A stretch of DNA of 64,000 nucleotides from UBA1275 sp002323515 (GTDB taxonomy: Bacteria; Bacteroidota; Rhodothermia; Balneolales; Balneolaceae): assembly GCA_964007875.1 (NCBI GenBank), contig CAXGAH010000005.1:1-64000 (forward strand), read 5' to 3'. The notes under the pieces are model-generated. The model ran no database searches. It worked only from the letters and a program-made list of their open reading frames with translations, and had not been told where the DNA came from. Positions 33,754 to 41,872 of the stretch are shown one piece after another; positions within the stretch are counted from its first letter, which is position 1, and every line of letters begins with the position of its first letter. The translations under genes were made by a program, and so were the position numbers.

Positions 33754-34398
33754 TTAGTCTTTTCTACCAAATGCCTCTAAAAGGCCTTTTCTAGTGTTAA
33801 TCCATCTTTCTTTATTGGTATCAATTACAAATTCTCCAGGTAATAATTCTGAATTTGGTCTTAATGAAACCATTTGTTCTAATCCTGAATTATTGATTAA
33901 ACTTTTAACCGAATCTATATCATTATTAGATACTTCAATGTTAGGTTTTAGATTTTTTTCAACTTTACCAATAACTTCCATCAATTTGTCATTTTGTTCA
34001 TCGATGTATTCATCGGAGACTTCAACTGTTCCCACAATTTCTTGAGCCAAATTGACTGCTACCTCCATCAAAAATGATGTGAATTCTTCTTTATCTTTGT
34101 ACCAATAATCATTCAACTCATTGTACATTTTTTTGAAGAGAATAGATTGTTTGTCTAGTTCTAATTTCCCTTCAAGAGAACTCTTTTCATATCCTTTCTC
34201 AAAAGCTTCTTGAATTTGGACTGATGTATCTTTTTCCCATTTAGTTTTCTCTTCCGCTATAATCAAGTTTACATTTTCGTTATTTCTTAACCGATTTAAT
34301 TCTGTTAATTGATTATCCTTGTCAAAAATTTTCTGATAATTTAAAATCTCGTAGGAATCTTTTTTTTGCGTCATATTTTTACCTGACTCTAAATTCAT
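33754..34398 (-). CDS. fliH: Flagellar export regulator FliH
   Basis: Negative regulator and peripheral stalk partner of FliI. The 214-aa protein is charged with a predicted long helix in the first two thirds, then a C-terminal VPS28/ATP-synthase-delta-like part around LRPNSELLPGEFVIDTNKER. The ATG shares a base with the fliG stop codon (TAATG), which strongly supports this start. fliI begins 2 bases after its stop. Sequence conservation is low, as usual for FliH. Confidence 0.85.
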   Translation of the reverse strand: MNLESGKNMTQKKDSYEILNYQKIFDKDNQLTELNRLRNNENVNLIIAEEKTKWEKDTSVQIQEAFEKGYEKSSLEGKLELDKQSILFKKMYNELNDYWYKDKEEFTSFLMEVAVNLAQEIVGTVEVSDEYIDEQNDKLMEVIGKVEKNLKPNIEVSNNDIDSVKSLINNSGLEQMVSLRPNSELLPGEFVIDTNKERWINTRKGLLEAFGRKD

Positions 34399-35405
34399 TA
34401 CTCTATAAAATCTTCCTCATCCGAATTTAATACAATCTCACCTTTAGCTTCTAAGTCACGTATTTTCCGGATAATATTTTGTTGCGCCTCTTTAACATCG
34501 GCAGCCTTTAAAGGCCCTAAGTTCTCCATATCCTCCTTTATCATCTCAGCAGCTCGACCCGACATATTATTGAAAAATTTATCTGCTAGTTCTATAGCTT
34601 GACCTTTTAGAGCCTTAGCTAAATCAGCTTTATCTATTTCAAGATTTATTGCTTGCATTGCATCTTTGTCAATATTCAGAATATCAGTAAATAAAAACAT
34701 TTGATCTCTAACTTGAGTAGAAAGATCCTCATCATATTTGGATATAGAACCAAGAATATTTTCTTCTACATCTTGATCTGTATTGTTTAATATTTGTGCA
34801 ACCATTGAGGTACCTGATAAGGTTTCTTCACCCTCAATATTCATAAATCCGAAGTTTTCCTGAATTACCTCACTAATTTCTACTATAACATCTGGTGATA
34901 TTTCATTCATTACAACCAGTCTATTCATTATATCAGCTTGTTTTTCTTTTTCAAAAGTTGATAATAATTGAGCAGCTTTATCAGACTTTAATTGTGAAAA
35001 AATTAGTGCAATTACCTGTGGATGTTCATTTTTTAGAAAATCCGAAATACTTGCTACTTTAGTCTGTTGGAATTCATCAAATATTGATAATGCTGTATCC
35101 TTTTTTATCAGTGTATTAATTTGATCTGTATTATGATCTTCTCCTAAAGAAGCTATCATTTTCTGAGCTTGATCAGAACCTCCTTTAACAGTTTCATTTG
35201 ATGTATTCATAAGTTTGTAATACTGATCTAAAACTTGGGCCACTACTTCTTTTGGAATCTTACCTAGCCTTGAGACATCGACAATGATTTTAGAGATTTC
35301 TTTTGGTTTTAACCCTTTAAGTGCCTCTTTTGCAGCATCAAGGCCAATACTCATTACTAGAATCGCTAGTTTTTCTGAACCAGACAGGGATTTAAAATTT
35401 TTCAT
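34398..35405 (-). CDS. fliG: Flagellar motor switch protein FliG
   Basis: Rotor protein that contacts both MotA and FliM. The 335-aa protein has the FliG N-terminal domain (about 1-100, SLSGSEKLAILVMSIGLDAA), the middle domain with the EHPQ motif in KNEHPQVIALIFSQLKSDKA, and a C-terminal domain with ALKGQAIELADKFFNNMSGR and ENLGPLKAADVKEAQQNIIR. All three are intact and typical. Overlap with fliH and a 9-base gap from fliF show operon structure. Confidence 0.97.
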   Translation of the reverse strand: MKNFKSLSGSEKLAILVMSIGLDAAKEALKGLKPKEISKIIVDVSRLGKIPKEVVAQVLDQYYKLMNTSNETVKGGSDQAQKMIASLGEDHNTDQINTLIKKDTALSIFDEFQQTKVASISDFLKNEHPQVIALIFSQLKSDKAAQLLSTFEKEKQADIMNRLVVMNEISPDVIVEISEVIQENFGFMNIEGEETLSGTSMVAQILNNTDQDVEENILGSISKYDEDLSTQVRDQMFLFTDILNIDKDAMQAINLEIDKADLAKALKGQAIELADKFFNNMSGRAAEMIKEDMENLGPLKAADVKEAQQNIIRKIRDLEAKGEIVLNSDEEDFIE

Positions 35406-35414
35406 GATTTTTTA

Positions 35415-37058
35415 TTATCCATTTTCAAACATCATACGAGCTACTTCAGAAGCTTTTGATGGTTGACTAACAAAGAGTTTTTCTATTTCGTCCTTTATTA
35501 CATCTGTATTTTGTTTAGAAGCTTGACTCTCACCTTCTAATGCTGGTTGATCCATTTGTTGAGGTGTATCTAGGTTCTGTTCAGGCAATGATGCTACATC
35601 TGGAGCTCCTCCTATTTCATTATTAGCCATTTGAAAATTACTAGTGGTTTGCATCACCGATCCAGTAAAATTCTTTCTTACGTTGTTGACTAAAAATCCT
35701 GCTAGAAGTAATGATATTAATATGGCAGCATATCTTGCCCAATATTCAAAATCTAAACCTTGTGTATCTTGGTATTCAAGATTTTCCCTATATGGACTAT
35801 ATTCGAATTCTATTTGTGTTATAGCTATTTTTTCGTCAAGTATACCGCCATCATCAGCTTCTATGCCCAAAGCCCTTGCTACTAGATTTCTAAATTCAAT
35901 AATTTCTTGAGGGGTATAATCAACAGGGACTGTAGTGGTCTCACCATTATCGTCTATAGATTGTTGTACTTTTTTATTAAGTAGTATTGAGGCTGATATG
36001 TCTGTGATTTCACCTTGAGTTTCTTCTATATACTCCTTTACTCGACTCACTTCATAATTTCTAGATTGGGTTGATGACTCAATATTATTTTCTCCAATGA
36101 TCAAAGCCTCATCCATATATTCAACAGGTGTATAATCAGTTGCGTTAATTTGTTCTCTGTCAATATCTGCAGTTGTTTGATCACTATTTGTTTCAGAAAT
36201 TATTATTCTAGAATCTGGATCAAAAGAATCTCTCTCTCTCATTACTTTTTGAAAATCATGTTCAACTGAGACCCTTACAATACTATTACCAGCCCCTAAC
36301 ACTCTATCTAGCATTGATTGCCCTTTCTCTGTCAGATATGCTTCGGATTTTTGCTTGATTTGCATCTGAATATTACCCATATCCCCACCCGAGTCTCGAT
36401 CAGCATCGTCACTCAACCGATTACCCAGTTGGTCTAAAATAACTACACTATTTGGTGACAATCCTTCAACACTACCAGAAATTAGTGAAGCTATACCTGC
36501 TGTTTGATTGTTAGAGAGTCGATTTCCTGGTTCTAATGTTAATATAACTGAAGCAGAAGCTTCAACAGACGATTCTTCGAATGGCGATCTTTCCTGTAAA
36601 ACTAAATGAATCCTTGAACTTTTTACTTGAGTTAAACTATTAATTGAACGTTGTAATTCTCCTTCTAAGGCTCTCTTTTGATTGACTTGTTGCATAAAGT
36701 CAGTCATACCAAGCGATTGTGAGTCAAATAATTCATATCCTTTGCTATCAGTATTTCCACCTCCATATGATGCTAATTCTAGTCTAAGTGCATGAACCTT
36801 ATCACTTGATACATATATCGCATTTCCACCATCGCTAATTTGGTAGTCAATATTTTTTTCGTCTAGTTTTTGGACTATTGCATTGGCATTATTTGAATTT
36901 AAATTCCCAAATAAAAGAACTTGCTCATCTTGTTGAGCCCAAAAGAAAATCGCTCCTGAAATAATTATAACTAAGCTTAGTAGTAAACCAAACATCACTT
37001 TTTGGGCACTATTCATTACCCCAAAAAATTCCTGAATCTGACTGTCCGAAGTTGCCAT
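35415..37058 (-). CDS. fliF: Flagellar MS-ring protein FliF
   Basis: Forms the MS-ring, the base of the flagellum in the inner membrane. The 547-aa protein has an N-terminal helix (about 20-42), ring-building motifs with MTDFMQQVNQKRALEGELQR and SRIHLVLQERSPF, a second membrane helix (about 450-470), and a C-terminal cytosolic end (about 520-547, EIEKLFVSQPSKASEVARMM) that binds FliG. Length is normal. It is 19 bases after fliE and 9 before fliG. Confidence 0.96.
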   Translation of the reverse strand: MATSDSQIQEFFGVMNSAQKVMFGLLLSLVIIISGAIFFWAQQDEQVLLFGNLNSNNANAIVQKLDEKNIDYQISDGGNAIYVSSDKVHALRLELASYGGGNTDSKGYELFDSQSLGMTDFMQQVNQKRALEGELQRSINSLTQVKSSRIHLVLQERSPFEESSVEASASVILTLEPGNRLSNNQTAGIASLISGSVEGLSPNSVVILDQLGNRLSDDADRDSGGDMGNIQMQIKQKSEAYLTEKGQSMLDRVLGAGNSIVRVSVEHDFQKVMRERDSFDPDSRIIISETNSDQTTADIDREQINATDYTPVEYMDEALIIGENNIESSTQSRNYEVSRVKEYIEETQGEITDISASILLNKKVQQSIDDNGETTTVPVDYTPQEIIEFRNLVARALGIEADDGGILDEKIAITQIEFEYSPYRENLEYQDTQGLDFEYWARYAAILISLLLAGFLVNNVRKNFTGSVMQTTSNFQMANNEIGGAPDVASLPEQNLDTPQQMDQPALEGESQASKQNTDVIKDEIEKLFVSQPSKASEVARMMFENG

Positions 37059-37077
37059 TAATATCCTCTAAATTAAA

Positions 37078-37383
37078 TTAAATTTGCATGCGACTAATTT
37101 CTTGATAAACCTCTACCATTTTATTCCTTACTTCTGTAATAAGCTGGAATTGAATATGTGCATCTTGCATTTTCAGCATGACCTCATGTACATTTTCTGT
37201 TTCACCTGATAAAAATGATTCAGTACCCTCATTTGCAGCATTTATACTGTCATTCAACGTATCTAAAGTATTTGACAACATATCACCAAAGGCGTCTCCG
37301 TAAGTTGACTCTTGTTCATTATTTACTTTTGAAACTTCGCCAGTTAGGGAGGATTCAATTGTAGGTATATTATTTATTATCAT
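37078..37383 (-). CDS. fliE: Flagellar hook-basal body protein FliE
   Basis: Small 101-aa adapter between MS-ring and proximal rod. The signature is in the second half: LNDSINAANEGTESFLSGET then HEVMLKMQDAHIQFQLITEV and RNKMVEVYQEISRMQI. This matches the FliE pattern well. It lies 30 bases after the unknown 73-aa gene and 19 before fliF. Confidence 0.94.
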   Translation of the reverse strand: MIINNIPTIESSLTGEVSKVNNEQESTYGDAFGDMLSNTLDTLNDSINAANEGTESFLSGETENVHEVMLKMQDAHIQFQLITEVRNKMVEVYQEISRMQI

Positions 37384-37413
37384 CTAATTATTTATTTAAA
37401 ATAAATTTAACAA

Positions 37414-37635
37414 TTAACCTCTAATATCAAGTAGACTACCTGATTGGCTGGTATTAATACTTTTACTTCCGGAGTAATCATAACTTTGGTAAGCATAATC
37501 ATTTTTAAACGACTTTTCTATCGTTTCACTTTCATTTTTAGTTAGAGCCGGTAGATCTTTAGGTGGATTAATATTTCGCTGCTCCAAATTATCTTTTTTA
37601 TTAAAACTACTGGGAATGTTAAAATTTATTTTCAT
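37414..37635 (-). CDS. Unknown 73-aa protein between flgC and fliE
   Basis: Small polar protein with a KINFNIPSSFNKKDNLEQRN start, a proline-rich stretch, and a Tyr/Ser-rich end (YAYQSYDYSGSK), with no signal peptide, no membrane helix and no family I recognise. Its ATG overlaps the flgC stop codon (TAATG), and fliE follows by 30 bases, so it is clearly translated in line with rod genes. flgB, flgC and fliE are usually adjacent; an extra gene inside them is uncommon. It could be a rod accessory or an export chaperone. No function is assigned. Confidence 0.65.
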   Translation of the reverse strand: MKINFNIPSSFNKKDNLEQRNINPPKDLPALTKNESETIEKSFKNDYAYQSYDYSGSKSINTSQSGSLLDIRG

Positions 37636-38099
37636 TATATCTCCAATGATCTTTTCATAATTTGTTTAGCAGCTTCAATCACGCTCAAATTTGCCTCATA
37701 CAATCTATTTGCGCTTACCATTGCTGCCATTTCACCAACCATATCTACATCAGGGTATTGTACCATACCATTTTCGTCTGCATCCGGATGGTTTGGCTCG
37801 TATTCATATCTATATTTTGCTGTTTCAACAATTTCAGAAGTTGGTCCTAAATTTGAAGAAGAATTTATTTCATTCTGCAAGTTTGATGCACCTTCTAGTT
37901 GACTTTCAAAAACGTTTAAAAAATTTATATCGTCAGGCCCCTTACTGGAAACTGATTTAATTTGATATCCAATTGAGCCTGGCGCTGACGAAACTCTGGA
38001 ATTTGCAATATTTTGTGCTGCAGCTTCTAATCGTTTTTTTTGGACTTCAAGGCCACTTGCTGCTGTTTGAAATAAACTATTTGAGGTTATCAATGACAT
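37635..38099 (-). CDS. flgC: Flagellar proximal rod protein FlgC
   Basis: Proximal rod subunit, 154 aa. The N-terminal motif is TAASGLEVQKKRLEAAAQNI followed by ANSRV, and the C-terminal motif is YPDVDMVGEMAAMVSANRLY. Both are diagnostic for FlgC. It starts 14 bases after flgB and overlaps the following small gene by one base. Confidence 0.95.
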   Translation of the reverse strand: MSLITSNSLFQTAASGLEVQKKRLEAAAQNIANSRVSSAPGSIGYQIKSVSSKGPDDINFLNVFESQLEGASNLQNEINSSSNLGPTSEIVETAKYRYEYEPNHPDADENGMVQYPDVDMVGEMAAMVSANRLYEANLSVIEAAKQIMKRSLEI

Positions 38100-38113
38100 A
38101 ATTTTTTATTCCG

Positions 38114-38446
38114 TTATAGTCTAGAATTTGGATTACCAGTTATTCCCATTTTTGTCAATTCTAACTGGCTTCTAATCATTCTAGTCACAAATTGAACTTT
38201 CATCTGGGTTTCAGCCATTTCAATTAATTCAGTATCAAGATCAACTTTTTGGTCGGTCACTTCAATTGATGGTTTAACATCTGTATCGTTACCATTTAAT
38301 TTTGCTTCTTGTAGGTGCTTTTCAAATTCTACCTTTCTTTTGGTGTATCCTTCAGTATCTATATTTGCAATGTTTGAAGCAGTTATATTTTGCCTTAATA
38401 CTAAAGCGTCTAATGCTGTTGAAAGTTTGCTTAATCCTGTATCCAT
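38114..38446 (-). CDS. flgB: Flagellar proximal rod protein FlgB
   Basis: Proximal rod subunit, 110 aa, slightly shorter than the usual 130. The N-terminal motif is RQNITASNIANIDTEGYTKR, and the C-terminal part ELIEMAETQMKVQFVTRMIR matches the family. It is the first gene of the long minus-strand operon that runs to flgE. A consensus sigma-54 promoter lies 33 bases before its start. Confidence 0.93.
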   Translation of the reverse strand: MDTGLSKLSTALDALVLRQNITASNIANIDTEGYTKRKVEFEKHLQEAKLNGNDTDVKPSIEVTDQKVDLDTELIEMAETQMKVQFVTRMIRSQLELTKMGITGNPNSRL

Positions 38447-38478
38447 ATCAATTGTTTTATTGTTTTCACATCTATTAA

Positions 38479-38494
38479 TGCAAACCCTATGCCA
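38479..38494 (-). promoter_or_regulatory. Sigma-54 promoter of the flgB operon
   Basis: Read on the minus strand: TGGCAT, 5 bases, TTGCA. It has the invariant GG at -24 and GC at -12 with the proper 10-base separation, and almost matches the consensus TGGCAC-N5-TTGCA. The start point would be near 38467, giving a leader of about 20 bases before flgB. The GAFTGA-type regulator encoded at 4.3 kb is the likely activator. Confidence 0.85.
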
Positions 38495-38620
38495 CCAATC
38501 ATTTTGCTATCGGATTAAGTCAATAAGCCTAAAATTAGAATAATGTGCAGAAACTTGAACATTCATAATTCATAGTTGTGAGGAAAATAGTGCCTCGAAC
38601 AGGAAAAGATTGCAATTTGG

Positions 38621-38647
38621 TATTGTATTTAAATATTTTGCTGATAA
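38621..38647 (+). promoter_or_regulatory. Possible sigma-28 promoter of the flagellar kinase gene
   Basis: TATTGTAT, 11 bases, GCTGATAA. The -10 differs from GCCGATAA at one position and spacing is exact, but the -35 matches only five of eight. It would start transcription about 25 bases before the kinase gene at 38678. This is a tentative call. Confidence 0.4.
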
Positions 38648-38677
38648 CCGTAGTACACTATTAAATTCTTCGATCAA

Positions 38678-39682
38678 ATGGCATTAAAACAAGTAGCATT
38701 TAAATATTACACACCACCAGAGATGGAGGTAAATTTTTTAAATGACCATGTAAAGGGCTTTAATAAAATTAGACTAAACAATGTTTTTGATGTGATTTAT
38801 CAAAAAAGTGATCATTCCAGTGTCATTATCGATAGTATAAGCGGTAAAATTATCGATCATAATTTGCCTAATTTCAAAACTAAGTTTAGTGAAAAACAAT
38901 TTGAGGATTGCTTTTTTACTATTTCAAGTAAAAACTTGAGAGTAAAATTAGTGTTGATGGATAACTCATGGTACAGGTTAAAAGAAAATTATCTTGGATC
39001 TTTAAACCAAATCGAATTTATTCCATATAAACATCCATTCACTGATGAAATGATATCTAATTGGAAGAGAATGGTATCAATGATATTACATAGACTCAGA
39101 TCTCCCCTAACTGGAGTAAGCGGCTACTTAGAACTACTACCAACAAATATTGATGACGAAGCGGCATTAAAAAAAATTAATGCTGTCGAACTGGGTATAA
39201 ATAAAATTATTGATCTTTTGGAAGAAATTGAGGAGTTAGTAAAAATTGACAATAATATTAAGATTAATAAGGAAGTTACTGACTTAGAAGCTGCAACTTA
39301 TTCGATGTTGAGTAAATTCAAAGAATTCGAAGATTCAAATATTAGCCTTAATTCAAGGAAAAATGATGCCATTAGAACTTATCAGAAAAATGAGCTTAAT
39401 CTAATAATTAAAATACTTCTCGAAAATTGTCTTATTCATGGTGACATTTCAAAAAATATTCATGTTGAAATACATAATAATTGGATACAAATAACAAACA
39501 AAATCGACAAAGATTTAGAAATAAAGGATAATCTCTTTCAGCCATTCGTCAGCTCAAAAGCAGATAGAATGGGTTTAGGATTAACACTCGCAAATATATT
39601 ATCTCAGAGCATAAATGGTATACTACTCTATAATGTTAATACTTTGAAGCATGAATTTAGCATAATGTTATGTTTGCCCTGA
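38678..39682 (+). CDS. Soluble histidine kinase, possible FlrB/FleS-type partner of the sigma-54 activator
   Basis: A 334-aa protein without membrane segments. Residues 1-125 form a sensory region of unknown fold. The H-box follows at about 138 (MILHRLRSPLTGVSGYLELL), with a DHp coiled coil. The HATPase part has an N-box (LLENCLIHG) and a G2/F region (LFQPFVSSKADRMGLGLTLA). The usual DxGxG of the G1 box is not visible; the site reads ITNKIDKDLE. Genomic placement at the end of the flagellar locus and a soluble form point to a partner for the NtrC-type regulator. The degenerate G1 box makes autophosphorylation uncertain. Confidence 0.78.
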   Translation: MALKQVAFKYYTPPEMEVNFLNDHVKGFNKIRLNNVFDVIYQKSDHSSVIIDSISGKIIDHNLPNFKTKFSEKQFEDCFFTISSKNLRVKLVLMDNSWYRLKENYLGSLNQIEFIPYKHPFTDEMISNWKRMVSMILHRLRSPLTGVSGYLELLPTNIDDEAALKKINAVELGINKIIDLLEEIEELVKIDNNIKINKEVTDLEAATYSMLSKFKEFEDSNISLNSRKNDAIRTYQKNELNLIIKILLENCLIHGDISKNIHVEIHNNWIQITNKIDKDLEIKDNLFQPFVSSKADRMGLGLTLANILSQSINGILLYNVNTLKHEFSIMLCLP

Positions 39683-39696
39683 CCTATTCAAAAGAC

Positions 39697-39921
39697 TTAA
39701 ATATTTTTTAAAAGTTCATTCAAATGATTAATTCTAGAATACAAACTCTCCAAACACTCTTGTGTCTTTAGATATTTCTCTTCAAAGTTTTTATCATCTT
39801 CATTACCAACTCTTATACTATCAATATAATAGTCTAGTGCGTTTAAGGGAGATATAAAATCATGCAACTCTCTTTTTGCAAGATTAATTATTTCGTTTAT
39901 TTCTTTCTGCTTATCCTTCAA
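39697..39921 (-). CDS. Stand-alone DHp-like small protein or kinase remnant
   Basis: A 74-residue ORF whose first part, AKRELHDFISPLNALDYYID, resembles the histidine-kinase phosphoacceptor helix (HDLRSPLxAL pattern), followed by a second helix (KTQECLESLYSRINHLNELL). This is the whole of a DHp hairpin and nothing else; no ATPase domain follows. The H-box resembles that of the kinase just upstream, and the stops of the two genes are 15 bases apart. The only start is TTG, so translation is doubtful. It may be a small phosphotransfer/dimerisation protein or a decayed kinase. Confidence 0.45.
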   Translation of the reverse strand: MKDKQKEINEIINLAKRELHDFISPLNALDYYIDSIRVGNEDDKNFEEKYLKTQECLESLYSRINHLNELLKNI

Positions 39922-40157
39922 GCTGTATATTTATTTTAGTGGAAGGTCAAATAATATACATTTTAACTAAGTTTCTACCAAGACTTTAAATTCTTTAAAC
40001 AACTCATTGAAAGCTGTTGTTAAATTTTGTTTTAATATTTCTTACTAGTCCTTAGTTAAATTAAATAATGTTTATAATAGTCTTTGATAGAATATTTGTA
40101 ATTACTACTGGCCGCGTTTGAATTGAAAAAGCCAATATATATTAGTACGTAAAGATT

Positions 40158-41870
40158 ATGCTTATAAATAAAGTTATTAGATGGAGTTTATTATCAACGA
40201 GTTTAATAGCTATTCTAACTCTAACCGCTATGAATGTTTATATGTTATACGATGTGCGGGACACACTTATCCAGGGAGAGCAAAAAAAGCAATTAGCCCT
40301 TTTAGATGAAGTAGTACTCAATGTTCGTAGAACTATTTACCGACCTTATAGAGGATTTAACACCCTTGAATTAGAGCCCATAGAAGGAAGTATTGAAAAG
40401 CGTGGTCAATTTCCAGAACAAGTTCGAGAAAAAATAGTCCAAGTGGCTATGAGTCCTGTCTTTAGTGGAGTTTATTATACACCAGCCAATGTAGATCCCT
40501 GCACTGAGGGAAGCCAAATTTATGTGTTAGATCACAAAACGTCCCTATTGAATCTAACTAACCAGTATCCTCAGAATTTATGTGATGGTGTTGGTTTAGT
40601 GCGAACTAAAGCAAGAATTGAGCTGAATAATTTTGATTATCGCTGGAATACGAATACCGAGTTTGATGCCCATCGTTCAATGAATATTGGGTTCATCAAT
40701 TTACATGAAAACTCTGTCATTGGATACCTAACAGCAACCATAGATAGGGATTATCTCATAAATGAAGTAATTACACCAGAAATACAACAGTATTTTGATT
40801 CTAGCAAAACCACATCGGTAGTTTGGTTACATGATTGGGCAAATGACGTCGTATTAGCAACCAACAACAACGAGATATCCTTTCAAATAGAGGAGGTTCA
40901 GCAACGGGTAGATTTTGGGCGAATGTTTGAAAATTGGAATCTGAAAATTGCCTTCTTAGATAACGCATCTATAAGTCTATATCACGCTACCTTTACAAAA
41001 AATATCGTAGTTCTGTGTTTTTCGGTTATTCTATTATTAGGTGCTTTGTTCTATATATTCTACACAGCTCAAAGGGAACGTAGAATACTCCAGCAACAAT
41101 CTGACTTTTTAGCGAATGTGACCCATGAACTAAAAACACCCTTAGCTGTTATGCAAGCTGCAGGAGAAAATATTGCCGATGGAAGAGTAACACAACCCAA
41201 GCGGTTGAAAGAATACGGTACCCATATTTACCAAGAGTCTATTCGTTTAAACAAAATGATTGAAATGCTCTTAGATGTTGCACGTTCGGACTACGGTACT
41301 ACCCTTATACATGCCAACCCGCATAACCTACATTTGTTAGTTAAAAATATTATCCAACAGCAGCATCCATTAGCAAAGAAAAAAGGGCTTTCAATTGACT
41401 ATTCCTATGATTCAGATAAAGCTGTAATCTTGGTTGACCCAGATCACATTAAGGTTATTCTTACCAATTTAATAGACAATGCAGTAAAATATTCCAACGC
41501 TCCCTCTACTATTTATTTACAATTATCCGTCACTAATGATGGTTTTAATTTACACGTAAAGGATCAAGGTATTGGTATCCCACGATCTCACATCAAAAAT
41601 ATTTTCAAAAAATTCTACCGTGTTGAAGATTCACTTTCAGCAAAAACTAAAGGTCACGGACTAGGACTTAGTATTGTACAAGGACTTATGGAATTAAATA
41701 AAGGTGCTATCACCGTAAAGAGTGAATGGCAAAAAGGCAGCACGTTTACTTTATTTTTTCCAGAGTATAACATGCACTCAACTGAGATAAATAATCCCAC
41801 TCAAAAAGATGGTCTAGCATTGACATCAACCAGAGAAACTAGTACCCAGGCATCGAAGACAATCGTTTAA
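40158..41870 (+). CDS. Membrane sensor histidine kinase
   Basis: A 570-aa kinase with a first membrane helix (about 9-31), an extracytoplasmic sensor of about 240 residues, a second helix (about 276-299, NIVVLCFSVILLLGALFYIF), the H-box SDFLANVTHELKTPLAVMQA, N-box IKVILTNLIDNAVKYS, G1 KDQGIGIP and G2 KGHGLGLSIV. All catalytic motifs are intact. A 30-residue Ser/Thr-rich tail follows the ATPase domain. It shares an operon with the OmpR-type regulator that starts 2 bases after its stop. The signal it senses is unknown; the periplasmic part has two cysteines (near 114 and 138) that may pair. Confidence 0.92.
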   Translation: MLINKVIRWSLLSTSLIAILTLTAMNVYMLYDVRDTLIQGEQKKQLALLDEVVLNVRRTIYRPYRGFNTLELEPIEGSIEKRGQFPEQVREKIVQVAMSPVFSGVYYTPANVDPCTEGSQIYVLDHKTSLLNLTNQYPQNLCDGVGLVRTKARIELNNFDYRWNTNTEFDAHRSMNIGFINLHENSVIGYLTATIDRDYLINEVITPEIQQYFDSSKTTSVVWLHDWANDVVLATNNNEISFQIEEVQQRVDFGRMFENWNLKIAFLDNASISLYHATFTKNIVVLCFSVILLLGALFYIFYTAQRERRILQQQSDFLANVTHELKTPLAVMQAAGENIADGRVTQPKRLKEYGTHIYQESIRLNKMIEMLLDVARSDYGTTLIHANPHNLHLLVKNIIQQQHPLAKKKGLSIDYSYDSDKAVILVDPDHIKVILTNLIDNAVKYSNAPSTIYLQLSVTNDGFNLHVKDQGIGIPRSHIKNIFKKFYRVEDSLSAKTKGHGLGLSIVQGLMELNKGAITVKSEWQKGSTFTLFFPEYNMHSTEINNPTQKDGLALTSTRETSTQASKTIV

Positions 41871-41872
41871 TT

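Noticed and set aside
39962..39988. TAAAGTCT on the minus strand before the DHp-like ORF
   Set aside because: The -35 is identical to that of flagellin, but the -10 at correct spacing is TAGTTAAA, unlike GCCGATAA.
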